Below, one piece after another: positions 9,851-21,780 of a stretch of 64,000 bases of DNA. The DNA comes from Hypholoma sublateritium FD-334 SS-4 (taxonomy: Eukaryota; Basidiomycota; Agaricomycetes; Agaricales; Strophariaceae): the NCBI GenBank assembly GCA_000827495.1, contig KN817598.1:122227-186226 (forward strand), read 5' to 3'. Under the pieces are notes generated by a model that was not told where the DNA came from, did not search any database, and was given only the letters and a program-made list of their open reading frames with translations. The position numbers were made by a program, and so were the translations under genes. The stretch's first letter is position 1. Each line of letters opens with the position of its first letter.

Positions 9851-12485
9851 ATGACTGGTTTCTCTGCTCTTCCGCTGGCACCAGAAGCGGGCCATGATGA
9901 CCAGCAGCAACGGTTTAAGGGCGTTTCACGGATCGTAGGACCTCCGTGGGCTCGCCTACCGACTATCACGATTGGGCTGCTCGGAGTGCAGATATTTTGG
10001 AGTGTGGAAATGTCATACGGTGCGTAGCTCTCTCAGGAACTGCCCACATGCGTTAACAAACTAATTCAGCTTCGCCGTATCTACTGTCGCTCGGACTCTC
10101 CAAGTCGAGCATGGCCATCGTCTTTGTGGCGGGACCTGTATCAGGGCTCATTATGCAGCCATTGATTGGTGAGTAAATATGCAGTCTTCTTGTTCAGCCT
10201 CTCATGGACGCAGGTGTTCTGGCGGATAATTGTACCTCGGGTTTCGGGAGACGGAGGCCGTACATGATGCTTGGGACATTGCTATGCATGACGGGGATGC
10301 TTTTATTGGGATTCACACGTGCTGTGGCTTCGATATTTACAGGTTGGGATAACGATTCGGTGCGTGGCTCTAGGTCGAATCTGAATTTTGTCTAATCTGC
10401 ATCCAGAATGATAATCTTACAATATGGCTCGCCGTCCTGGCGATTTATCTCATCGACTTCTCCATCAACGCCGGTGAGCTCATAGCACCTGCCCACACCT
10501 CAAAGACTAAACTTCTACAGTGCAAGCGGTTGATCGCGCACTGCTTGTGGATACACTACCACCATCTGACCAGCCCGCTGGAAATGCATGGGCGGCACGT
10601 ATGTTGGGCGTTGGAAGTGTAGTGGGATTCTTCGTGTAAGATTTGTCGATCACCGTTGCCGGTAATTATTTACCTTTTCATAGCGGAAACATCAACCTTG
10701 CTCGATTACTTCCAATTCTCGGAAACACCCAACTGCAGGTCCTCTCTGTTATAGTCTCCGTCCTCCTCCTCGGCGGACATTCCTTGATGGCCATTTTCGT
10801 GAAGGAAAAGGTTCTCCTCAAAATACACTCTCCGACTGGGTGAGCAGTTACCCCAGGAAACTTCATCCTTTTTAATAAATTGCGGCACAGGAAACCAACC
10901 CGAAAGACTTTCACCCAAGAAATAAAGGAAATATGGGTAAATATGCGTACACTACCCCGAGTTATTAGACAAATCGTACGTCGTATTGACCCTTCTTAGT
11001 AGAGTCGTGCTCATTCATGTGTAGTGCATGATCCAATTTTTGTAAGCATTCTAATCGATGATATCGACGATACACCGCTGAATTTCCTCAGCGCATGGAT
11101 TGCTTGGTTTCCATTACTATTTTACAGCACGCTTTACGTTGGCGATCTGTACAAGCGCACGGTACCCGCCGCGTCTAACCCCCAGGAAGAAGCTGCGCTC
11201 GACGCGGAGGCCACGCGTCTGGGCTCCCGAGCGTTATTCTACTCTGCCCTTGTATCCTTACTGGTCAATTTTGTGCTGCCCGCCTTCGTCACAGAGGCTG
11301 CCGACAATATGCGCCCCGGTCTCTCGCAGCAACCACAATCGCGATGGGAAAGGCTCTGCCACGTACCCCGTGGTCTGCAGATTCATTTATCGACATTATG
11401 GGCTATAAGCCATCTGGTGTTTGCAGGGTGCATGTTTGCAACTTTGTGCGTAACGCCAACACTAGCTCTCCTTGAAGAAGCGACTAATTCAACTTGCCTC
11501 GCAGCTTCACTCATAGTGTGGTGGGCGCAACTTTCATCGTTACCGTTACCGGCTTTTCCTGGGCCATCACTCAGTGGGCACCATTCTCGCTCGTCGGTAC
11601 CGATTTCTTGTTCGCATCTCGCAAAGCTAATCATACAATCAACTAGCTTGCGGAAGCGATTCTCACGGAGCCCGCCGCACAGGGCATTGACGACACCGGC
11701 TCGATCCATCTGGCAGACACCCGCACTCCTACGCGGAGAGGCGACGACGGTGAACGCGCCGTGTTCCTTCCTGGAGACGACAGCGACGAAGAGGAAGAGG
11801 AGGATGACTCAAAGGCGCGGCGCAGCGAAGATCGGCGGCGCATGCTCGGTAATTCCGGTGCACAGGTCAGCCGTATCGACATAAGTAGCGGCGGGAGCGA
11901 CGAAGACGGCTACGAGATTGTCTCCTCCGCCCCGAGGGATGGCAGCGGGCGCGCGGCGCGCTCCGCGAACACACTCAGTGCCAAGGCGGGAAGCATCCTA
12001 GTGCGTTAATGACTGTTGTCTGACTGCATACACTTGCATATTGACCTCTGGCCAAAACTTCGCAGGGAATCGCAAACATGTTTGTCGTCATTCCGCAGTT
12101 TCTCGTTACGGGCTTTTCTGCAGTCCTCTTCGCGTTGCTCGACCCCAAAAAGGCGACGTTTCCATCGCATCGCGCGCCTGTCGCACCGGGGCCCGGGCCA
12201 GTGGGGAATGGGACCGCCTTGTTGGCATCGAATGTCACTGCTGCGCTCGTCTCAAGAGGAAGCGCAGCACTGCGCGATCTCGAGCCGCTGATGCGAGAGG
12301 ACGAAGATGCGTCTGGCACCGCCGAAGGAAACTCGAATTCGGTCGTCTATATCTTTAGGTGAGGAGTTTTACACTATTTCCGTGAAACATCTCTGACGAT
12401 AGCTTTGACCAGAATCGGCGGAGTCGCTGCCTTGATCGCGTTTGTGCTGTGTTGGAGGCTATCTAGAGAACTGCGGCACAGATGA
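9851..12485 (+). CDS. GPH-family alpha-glucoside/sucrose:H+ symporter (Sut1-like)
   Basis: Thirteen exons: 9851-10019, 10070-10168, 10214-10359, 10407-10473, 10521-10635, 10684-10839, 10891-10975, 11025-11041, 11092-11445, 11505-11592, 11647-12000, 12066-12358 and 12413-12485. They give 671 residues with consistent phases. The protein starts MTGFSALPLAPE. Family signatures in order are LLGVQIFWSVEMSYASPYLL, VAGPVSGLIMQPLIGVLADN, the GRRRP motif (FGRRRPYMML), LIDFSINAVQAVDRALLVD, FFAWIAWFPLLFYS, TGFSWAITQWAPFSL and MFVVIPQFLV. This is the glycoside-pentoside-hexuronide cation symporter family to which plant SUTs and S. pombe Sut1 (maltose/sucrose) belong. An unusually long acidic hydrophilic loop (about 120 residues, exon 11, with EEEEEDD) lies before the last helix pair. 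Exon 8 is only 17 nt. Confidence 0.9.
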
Positions 12486-12701
12486 TTGTACTATTTATAC
12501 CCACTCTTTGGTTACTTAATTCTTAGTTTTCTTAACGCTTTCATCACCCTGTACAGTAACAAATAAACGTAATACCAAGCTTTACCCAAGTTACCGCATG
12601 CGAAGAAATCCGAAGCGCGGACACATTGTAATCAAGGCGGAAGGCCAAATTACCAATTCACATTCGTTGTTACAACCAATATATCTGTAATGTGTAGACA
12701 T

Positions 12702-14884
12702 TCAGGCTTTTCCGACGATGTCCGTCAACTGGGTCTGGGGTATAGCCGCAGGGAACGCCTTTCGCGCAAGTCGCGTTTGTGTTTTCTGCTCGTAGGCGAA
12801 AGCAAAGCCAATGAGGTCGAACTCGGAGAACGCGGTCCCCAGGAAGGACAGGCCGAACGGCGCTCCGGGAGCTGGATAAATGGTCAATGGCCCTGCGGAT
12901 TTTGTCGTCTGGTTTTCTGGGAAGAATCCCAGAGGAACTATTTACACCATTTAGTATTAAAAATGACCATAGCCCCGCAAGCAAATTGTACCCACCCGTG
13001 ACAATGGGATACCCCGCGATAGCTGCAAGAATCGAGAATAGATGGCATGAGACGCTGTTCACAAAAATAAGTCAACGTCAAGTACCTGCGGGCACAGTTG
13101 TTCTTCCAGCGGCAGGTAGGACTAGGGCATCAAGGTTGTTTTGTTTCAGTGCCGCGTCGATGCCACGGGTGGCTCCAAGCTCTTTGTCGAATGCGAGGGA
13201 CTGGAAAAAGGAAGCGTTGCGTCCAGTTGTTCTTTCGGCGGCAAGGAAACTGTGATTCAGACAATTAGGTCTGTGGAATAATAGTATGCGTAGAACTGCA
13301 CGAACTCGCTTTGGGAAGTGAAGTTGGTCGGTTCTTCGAGAGTGGGATTGGCGTTATCAAAGGCGATCAAATCAGCAAGACTTCGAACCCCGGAAGGGTT
13401 CTCGAGAAGAGCAGCATAGTAGGCGTCCAGTTGAATCTAGTTGGACGAAACCAATGTCAAAATTTGACATGTTGATTTCGCTTACCCTACCTTAAAATCA
13501 ACGTCTAGAACGAAGGTTTCGTTGCCGGATGCTACAATCTCATCGGCAGACGGGAGGTCAGCAGGATCGACAATCGTCGCACCAAGACTCTTGATCGTAA
13601 GCAGAGCCTGTTCGAAGGCAATGCCAATGGAAGGGTCATTTCCGGTGAGGGTATCGTTCAGGAAGACCCGGCGGGGAACGCCAATGCGTTTGCCTTTGAA
13701 GGCGTTCTTGTTCAGCGCTTTTGTGAAATCAGGAACAATGGGCGGCTGAGCCAAGGTAAAGTTGTCGTTGGGGTCTATTCCAGCGATAATAGACAACACA
13801 ATCGCTGCATCAGCCACAGATCTGGTCAGCGGGCCAACGGTATCTTGATGTTCCGAAATGGGGACAACTAGATGCACATCGTTAGGTGTAAACACACGAT
13901 GTGTTATAAGTATCATTTGAGACGTACCGCCAGCGCGCGAAGTCAATCCCACAGTGGGCTTGATTCCTGCTAAATTGTTGTGACTGGTCGGGCAGGTAAT
14001 GCTTCCATCGGTCTCCGAGCCCAGTGTTACAGACACGAGTCCAATCGACGCAGCAACTCCAGACCCCGATGAGGAGCCACATGGGTCAGTGTTGGGGAAG
14101 TATGCGTTCGTGCATTGACCACCGCGGCCAGACCATCCTGATGCGAGATTTCCACGAAAATGTGCGAATTCGGAGAGATTGGCCTTTCCTGATCAAATAT
14201 AAGAAGGGTATAGCGGTTATTTATGGGTTGACCGACGAACCTAGAATTATAGCGCCAGCTCTTCTCAGACGCTTGACGACCCCAGCATCTTCCGGGACAA
14301 TGGATCCCAAAAGGCTGAACGACCCTGCTGTCGTGTTCATACCTATGAGATATCTAGTACGTATTTATTCAGATGTAAAGTCCAGTAATCATAAACCTTC
14401 CGAAGATACAGTCGCAATGTTATCCTGCCAAAGGATTAGTTGTGTCTAACGAAGCAACATATTCGGCGTACGCACCTTCAAAAGAATAGGGATACCATGC
14501 ATATTCGATCGCTTCCCAAATAACTTCCTCTCTAGATCCAAGGCGGCAGCCTGACTCAAGGCCGATGGATTCAGCTCGAGTACTGCACGCAATGCAGGTC
14601 CTTTGAGATTGACTTCATCGATGCGAGCGAAATATGCCTAACCAAATAGGAATTATTATTTAAACGACTGAGTTGATTATCATCTGAGCAATACTTGCCT
14701 TAACCAAATCTACACTTGAGAATTGCTGCGCATCGAGACCTGCTTGGAGTTCAGAAATCGAGGCTTCGTATAGATCTGGAAAATCAAATTTCGCAGCGGT
14801 TGTTGCTGAAAGGACGATGCGTGCCGCTTGTAGGCATACGAAGATATTCAGAACCAGAGAAGTCTTCAACTTGAAGAATAACAT
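12702..14884 (-). CDS. amidase (amidase-signature family), paralog A
   Basis: Start ATG at 14884, stop at 12702-12704. The N-terminus (MLFFKLKTSLVLNIFVCLQA) looks like a signal peptide or membrane anchor. Then come FDFPDLYEASISELQ, AYFARIDEVNLKGPALRAV and HGIPILLKDNIAT. The Ser-Ser-Lys triad region is complete: Lys in GKANLSEFAHFRG, Ser in PCGSSSGSGVAAS, and the nucleophile Ser in GSETDGSITCP. GPLTRSVADAA and the C-terminal TIYPAPGAPFGLSFLG follow. The family hydrolyses carboxamides to acid plus ammonia; the natural substrate is unknown. Intron 1 (14698-14638) begins with GC inside AAG|GCAAGT, while the paralog at 18871 has GT at the same place. A 28-30 nt exon encodes DNIATVSSEG. It shares exon structure with the plus-strand amidase. 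The protein appears intact, about 560 residues. Confidence 0.88.
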
Positions 14885-15937
14885 GGCTCCAATACTGTGA
14901 CTGGTGCACTATGAAGACAGAACGAGGGCAACGAGTAGAGGACCGAGTGGCGGGATTCGTTCAAGGTCGCGACCTTGTTCCTGGGCGATAAGGCAAACTC
15001 CTCAATCATATTGCTGTTCTTTCTTCGATTTTTTGAGTGTCAGTTAAGACCCATGTTGTAAGATAAGACACCGTTCGAGCATACCATTAGGACACACGGC
15101 CCGCAAAACCACATGTACATGAGAATATTCCCAGATGGAAGGCAGGAAGGGACGTCCCGGTTACGCAAGAAACGCGTTCAAAAAGCGCAAGCCGTGAGAT
15201 ATTTTCCCCAGAAATTTCTGCCTGACGAAAGACGATATTGTGGAAATTCCACGGATCCCAGATATAGATTTATCGCCCAGATATTTAAGCAACAAGCAAG
15301 CGCAGATACGGAAAGCTACTTAAACCGGATTTTGACCTCACAAGCGAGGATGTCTATTAGACACGTACCACGTCCATGTTGAAGGTGCTTAGGGTCCAGC
15401 ATTTTCTGCGTACGACTTTTAGCACGTTCAACCAGCCCAGCGTGGCGGCGCGATATCCTGAGGCTTGATTCTGGGTACTGCGTACACGTCCAGCTTCTAC
15501 GTTTTAACCTTCAGTAAATTTCTGCATATCTAAGCGAGCCCATTCAAGTGAATGAAGAGATACCAGAGGGATGTGGAAGTTTGGTGGAAGTTGCAGCGTG
15601 GCATATGCGAGCTTAAAATTAACGGGCACGTGATGCTACAAAACATTTGCAATGACGTCACCAAGTCCTAGGGGTCGGCTTCCAACAACTCAAGCAACGA
15701 TCAGCTCTTGAGCCTACAAATTACAAAAAAGTGAAAATTTCCAGCTTTTATGTAACTTAGCTTAGTTGAGAAATAGGGTCGATGTTCCGCTGTGTAGTAA
15801 ATCATCAGTCAGCACACTGAGTATTTAATCCACGGACTAGAGCAATCCAGTTCTCACAAATAATAATCCAGACAGGTTTTCGGGCGTTGGAGACTCTCGT
15901 GTATTACAAACAAGTATTTCTGATAATTACTAAGGCG
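14885..15937. other. intergenic, no gene seen
   Basis: 5' flank of amidase A and 3' flank of URC4. It is AT-rich in parts. No coding frame could be supported. Confidence 0.4.
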
Positions 15938-17659
15938 TCAAAACACGGTTCCATCACTTTCAATCTCAATCGGAGGTCCCCCAGTTTCTGGACGCTTGAT
16001 TTTGGCGATCTCACGCCCCCCTTTCCATGTCGCACCTTCTAGTACTTGCGCAAGAGTGAGCTGCGACGCGCTCAGACCGAGTTGTGAGCGGATCAAATCA
16101 GCAATGCGATCACTGATGAGAATTATCAGCCACGGAACAGCAAATGACGTATGGGAAGGGCGCACAGCTCAATGACCGTCATGGCACGCCATTCGACGAT
16201 GGCAGGATGGGAAGGCGCTGCATGTGGGAGATTTGACTTGGCGTCGGTCGGAAGCACACCAGGCTTCAGGTTCAGTACGCCGAAGTCGACGAGGAGCCCA
16301 CCTAAGAAGATAAGTAATTTAGCCATCATGTCGTCCAAATCGCCTGAACACCACTCGCCATTTCTATATTCCGGCAGTCCCGTCATGTCTTCCACACCGT
16401 CAATACGCCATTTAAGATTGGCTTCGAGAACCTCTACCAGACTGTAAGTCAGCCACATCGTCAATTTGTGGAACGGGACGAGGTCGTCGCCCTCCTGCGG
16501 CGATGCGATAGGGGCCACAAGGGAAGGACAAGGCCAAACGTCTCCAAGGGACATGCCCCCAAGCGATATACGTGAGGGCCAGATCGGGTTGAGACCGTCC
16601 ACAAGGGCTGTCCAAAGAGCAGCGATAGGAACCACATGCGTAGCGTTTTCGAGTTTCGATTGGCTTTCAAGGAAATCTGGGCAAAAGATAAGTCGATGAA
16701 CAAAGATAGAGAGATAGTCAATACCGATAACGTTCCCCGGTCGGCCGTCTGATCCAAAGAATTGAGGGGCTTCCTTGAGGGCTTTGCTAAGGTTGATGAG
16801 GAGAGACGTGCGCCCCTCGATGCCAACCATGGGGTTGGAGTCGCTCACTTGCATCGCAGCAGCAGTTTTCTCCACGGTGACCTTCTCCAAGCCAGCAGCT
16901 AAATATTGGATTAGCTTTCACATCTGAAATGACTCATATGGCTCAACATACCATCCACTCTAAATGGTTGCCCAGGAATGCTTGAGAACAGACCAGATTC
17001 GAACATATGCACACTGGCGACACCAAGACCCTCCGATCGCGTGAATATGAGCCCGGATTTTTTTTCAACGTACTTCCACGCGTTACCGGCACCAGCATCA
17101 AGCAAGACAGAAACTACGAAAAGGTCGATTAAGCGCCGGGCTTCCTCCTTCGGGTCAGGTGCATTCGTTGGATGAGCAGACCATTTCTCAATAAGAGGTT
17201 GGACGCGTGCAATACCCGAGTCAATGTGTCTCCAACGACCGTGGGGGTGGATCTGAGGAAAGACTATAGCGCGAGATTCCAGAGTCGGCGGATATCACCT
17301 ACGCTCGCGAAGTTATCGCCATAGTCTCTCTAGATGGTGGTCATTAGCTCTACTACATGCAACTTTGGTTGGAATTGGGTGCTCACCTTCATGAGGGAAA
17401 CACAGAACTCAGCCACATCTTTCTCTTTCTCTGGGTTGTAGTCGAAATATGTGAGTTTCCCCTGTCTGGCCAGCTCATGGACACGTCCACAACGTTCACG
17501 GATGGATGGTAACGTCCGAAGATAGGTTGCCGTCTGATACGCTGGTATAACTCCGCCTGGATTCATTCCAATATGGCTGATATCGTCTGGAGAGCGTTCG
17601 ATTTCTTTAAGCAGGGCAGTTGTCGGATGGGGCACAAGATAAAGAACTGAAGGAGACAA
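15938..17659 (-). CDS. URC4: uracil catabolism protein 4 (DUF1688)
   Basis: Minus-strand multi-exon gene, stop at 15938-15940. Recognisable blocks in order: YLRTLPSIRERCGRVHELA and LTYFDYNPEKEKDVAEFC (exon ending near 17391), RDYGDNFAS, HPHGRWRHIDSGIARVQPL, LLDAGAGNAWKYVE, FTRSEGLGVASVHMF, MQVSDSNPMVGIEGRTSLL, PQFFGSDGRPGNVI, LPEYRNG joined to GLLVDFGVL, and TLAQVLEGATWKGGREIA. These match the DUF1688/Urc4 family (S. pombe urg3, Lachancea URC4). That family is required for the URC pathway that lets fungi use uracil as nitrogen source; its exact chemistry is unsettled. The EYRNG-GLLVDFG join needs a GC-AG intron (16358-16302, 57 nt); without it the frame stays open and 19 residues are inserted. 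The start is uncertain: an in-frame ATG lies at 17566, or a further upstream exon exists. Confidence 0.88.
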
Positions 17660-18870
17660 GCAAGATCAACGGCACACTGCGCGCCGCGCCGGCGCGCACT
17701 ACATCATTGATCGAGCGCATGATGATGGCAATCAACATGGCCTTCAGAAGTACTTGCAAGTAAAACGTTGGTTAGAGCCCGAAAACTGATATTCATTCAA
17801 GGGTCAGAACTAGTCTTGGAGATGACCGTCGGGGACACGACTGCTTCCAAACTGCTTCGCACGAACTACTAAGTCATAATTAATAGAACTTCTGAGATTG
17901 CTACATATTCAGGGTCTACCATCTCGCCAACTACCATTTAAAGTTCAGATCCTTACCCCAAGATGGCCTATGGGGTTCCTCTTGGGTCTTGTGAGCTTTT
18001 CTGTCAGCCTAAGTGTGTAATTTTGGCATTTGCGTGCATTCTATATGCGCGCCTGCGCTATAAATGATACCGTACAATCCATGTTTCTGCCAATCCCGAA
18101 TCCCACTTGGATGGCATTTCTGAATCCCACTCAGACCTGGGTTTGTTGGTCACTTATACAATCATCGTTGAATTTTTCTGGTTTTCTACTTTATCACTTC
18201 ATATGATATCTGTTATGTGAGGCGACGACCACCGTTTCTCATACTAAATACGGAGCCGAAGCCAGAATCCTCGCACCCGTGAATATCTTCAATTCATTTT
18301 TCCATAATCTCATCATATTTCTCAATTAGATCCTAACACAATCCTAACATAGCCTGAAATCTCTGCGGTAATAATGATCTAGGCATAGAAGAGCTGCGCT
18401 GACCCAAAATCAAGTATCCGCCATGGAGAGGCATTCATCCACACGACTCTCAGTGATTATTCTGAAAATGACGTCGGCCCGTGAGCGCTTGACCTTCGAG
18501 TTGGCTTTCGAGTTGTTGCAATTTGCGAGTTGCTTGTGTTGAGTTCATCAGATATATGGGGTCACGGGGATGCGCCCTTTGATCGCGTCAATATTGAGAA
18601 ATATTCACATCGCTCTTGCCTTTCGTTCTCATGTACACGCGGTGGTGCGCAGTGCGTGGGGCCCACCGACCTATTCCTGCGGCGCCGACCTTCCCGCTTA
18701 TCTTGCATCGTGCTGGCTTATCCACGGAAGTACCGCCTGCCGACATATTCAAGGAAATCATTATAAACCTAGCACCACCCTGATGGAATCGTTCAACGCT
18801 GCCTCCCCAAAGGCCCATTCTCAGCGCTGCGCACACCTTTCGGTGGAACCCAGCACGACGGTCATTCAAA
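17660..18870. other. divergent intergenic region between URC4 (-) and amidase B (+)
   Basis: About 1.2 kb that must hold promoters for both genes. A weak TATA-like CATTATAAACC lies near 18760, about 110 bp upstream of the amidase start. No gene is seen. Confidence 0.4.
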
Positions 18871-21088
18871 ATGTTGTTTACCTGGCGCACGCGCGCGCTT
18901 ACGGCCCTCCTTGCCTATTTGGCAATTACACGCGCCACCTGCTCTGAGCCCGTCAGCGTTGCGGCAACGGCGAAAGTCCAGTTCCCTGACCTATATGAGG
19001 CGTCTATACTGGAGCTTCAAGAAGGCCTCGACGCGGGACATTTTTCAAGTGTCGATTTAGTCAAGGTAAATTCTTCTCTCCCAGGCAAAAAATGACACCC
19101 ACTGATGGTGATATATGAATAGGCGTACTTTGCTCGGATCGACGAGGTCAACCTGAAAGGCCCCGCGCTACGTGCTGTTCTTGAGCTGAACCCGTCTGCG
19201 CTGGCGCAAGCCGCTGCGCTTGATATCGAGCGAAAGATAAGTGGAAAGCGTTCGGAATTGCATGGAATTCCCATTCTGCTAAAAGTGCGTGGAGCTTATC
19301 TGCAATGAGGCTTGTTTGAATAACGCCTTCGCGTATAGGATAATATCGCGACGATAGCGGCGGAAGGTTTGTATTACAGCGTCCACTCCACACGGGTGTG
19401 GAATAATTCTGATAAATAGCTTGTATGAAGGGTTGAATACCACTGCCGGGTCGTTCAGCTTGCTTGGTTCGGTCGTTCCCGAGGATGCGGGAGTGGTTAA
19501 GAGGCTGCGCAAGGCCGGGGCAATCGTCCTTGGTGAGCACTGCGCGAACTTGTTCAGCCAGATCGCCGACAGGCTCTTGCTGAACTTCGATGACAGGCAA
19601 AGCGAACCTTTCCGAGTTTGCCCACTTCCGGGGCAACGCGCTGCCCTCCGGGTGGTCGGGACGCGGCGGGCAGTGTACAAACGCCTATTTTCCCAACGCA
19701 GACCCGTGCGGTTCGTCGTCGGGCTCGGGCGTCGCGGCGTCAATCGGCCTCGCAGCTGTCACGCTCGGCACGGAGACGGACGGGAGCATCACTTGTCCGA
19801 CAAGCAACAACAACCTCGCAGGGATCAAGCCCACCGTCGGGCTCACCTCGCGCGCGGGAGGTAAGCGTCTCCTCCTCATCGTCGGCTGCGCTGTCAATAT
19901 CCAATGCACACATTCATGCGCCTGTATCCAGTGATCCCTATCTCGGAACACCAGGACACCGTTGGCCCCATTACGCGTTCGCTCACCGACGCCGCGATCG
20001 TGCTCTCCATCATCGCGGGGAAGGATCCGAACGACAATTTTACGCTCGCACAGCCCGCCGTCGTTCCTGACTTCACAAAGGCGCTGAAAGCAGGAGCCCT
20101 GCGCGGCGCACGTATTGGCGTCCCGCGCCGCGTGTTCCTAAACGACAGTATCTCTGGGAATGACCCTTTCGTGAACGTGGTGTTTGAAGAGGCGCTCGCG
20201 ACGCTCCGGAAATTGGGTGCGACGGTCGTCGACCCCGCGGACCTCCCGTCCGCGGACGAGATCGCGGTCTCGAATAACGAGACGTTCGTGCTGGACGTCG
20301 ACTTCAAGGTCCGTAGCGGTTCTGCCTTCTCTTGAACGTGTAGTAGTTAACAATTTACAGATACAACTAAATTCCTACTACGCCGGTTTGCTCAAGAACC
20401 CCTCCGGCGTACGCAACCTTGCGGAGCTAATTGCTTTTGATATCGCAAATCCAAATCTAGAGCTCCCCGTTAACTTTACCTCTCAAGATATGTGAGTCCA
20501 GTGCCCAACACATCCATGAATGATGCTTAGTTTGTGTCTCCCGGCCAGCCTTGTCGAGTCGCAGGCCACCACCGGACGAAACTCCACATTTTTCCAGTCG
20601 CTTGCATTCGACAAAGACCTCGGCGCGACGCGCGGGATCGACGCCGCGCTTAAGGCATTCAACCTCGACGCGCTGATCCTACCTGCGCCGGGATTCACGA
20701 CCGTGCCCGCTGGTGCGTAAACTACACGCAAATCTACGAAATCACCCGCCGCTAACACCCGCCGTAGCCATCGCAGGGTACCCCATCGTCACAGGTACAT
20801 CCCCTTCCTCCCACTACCGGCTCACGCTGGCCGCTGACCCACGCTTTAGTCCCCCTAGGGTTCTACCCGGACAACCAGACGGTCATCCCCGGCTCTGCGG
20901 GCCCGCTGACGGTGTACCCCGCGCCGGGCGTGCCCATCGGGCTGTCCTTCCTCGGGACGGCGTTCTCCGAGTTCTCCCTGATTAGCTTTGCATTTGCGTA
21001 CGAGCAGGCGACACATACGCGTCTCGCGCGGCGCGCATTTCCCGCCGCGATCCCGACGACGCAACTGGCGGACATTGTCGGGAAATAG
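18871..21088 (+). CDS. amidase (amidase-signature family), paralog B
   Basis: Start ATG 18871, stop TAG 21086-21088. The N-terminus MLFTWRTRALTALLAYLAIT is a likely signal peptide. The protein parallels the minus-strand amidase at 12702-14884 block by block: QFPDLYEASILELQEGLDA, AYFARIDEVNLKGPALRAV, HGIPILLK, a 28 nt exon for DNIATIAAEG (19339-19366), GKANLSEFAHFRG (Lys), DPCGSSSGSGVAASIG (Ser), GTETDGSITCP (nucleophile Ser), GPITRSLTDAAIV, DPADLPSADEIA, and LTVYPAPGVPIGLSFLG. Intron positions agree with the paralog; intron 1 here has an ordinary GT donor (19066). All triad residues are present, so an active secreted or vacuolar amide hydrolase is expected, substrate unknown. Its exons are markedly GC-richer at third positions than those of paralog A. 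Confidence 0.9.
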
Positions 21089-21240
21089 TTCAGCAGGGCG
21101 CGTATTTATGGGGGCACTTATCCGAGGATAATGCAATGCCACTGCAGCTCACGAGAATTTATTCGTGTAAATTTCAAAATTGGTGTTTCGGCGCAGTTTG
21201 CGACCGCACAAATAAAGTAGGTACTGGCAAATATAAAATC

Positions 21241-21780
21241 TGAATCGACCTCCACCCCGGCCGCCACATGCACTGAAACAAGTTGATCGACAGCATTGCT
21301 CCCCTCTTCGAAATTGGGCGTCAGTGCAACCGCTCACTTTACACTTCTCCAACGCTGCAGGCCTGGCACACTACCGTCTTTATTACGCTCGAGGAAACGC
21401 CGTAAATTTCACTGCATGCATAACCAAATATTTACGAGGAATTATTTGCTTTTTCTTTGATGAAATATTTAAAATATTATTCAAATTTCTCTACCTTTGT
21501 TACTTGGATAATAATTTGGTAGCCGCCCGATGAAAGGGCTTTGGTACCAAATAATATGCCTCGTATTTCCTTTAAATTTACTTGTAAAATATTTAAAATA
21601 TTTCATCAAATATCAAACACATAAATCGTTCAAAATATGTGGTCCTGCACATGGTGAAAGTCTTTATGGATACGACCATACCCTATTCGTCCTGAAATAA
21701 TTCTAGCGATTTGCTCTTAGTCCGGCCCAAAAGCGCAAGGGAAGCGATCGCGGAGCCGGGTGTGTGCGGGACGGGACGGA
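21241..21780 (-). pseudogene. relic of an F-box gene 3' end, interrupted by AT-rich DNA
   Basis: 21241-21375 resembles 22640-22765, the last coding part of the neighbouring F-box gene. Shared blocks include GACCTCCA.CCC.GCCGCC, GATCGACAGCA and AACGCTGCAGGC. Homology resumes at about 21719-21775, matching 22875-22935 (GGAAGCGATCGC.GAGCCGGG). The intervening roughly 340 bp has no counterpart in the intact copy. The relic is non-coding. Confidence 0.6.
21421..21715. repeat. AT-rich palindromic insertion (MITE-like or hairpin)
   Basis: Contains an inverted repeat: TTTGATGAAATATTTAAAAT near 21457 faces AAATATTTCATCAAA near 21597. Near TTACGAGGAATTATTTG (about 21433) there is a partner CAAATAATATGCCTCGTA (about 21549). 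It sits inside the F-box relic, so it was probably inserted there. No transposase is present. Confidence 0.45.

Noticed and set aside
16151..16699. Plus-strand ORFs across URC4
   Set aside because: Antisense shadows. The minus strand matches DUF1688 block by block.
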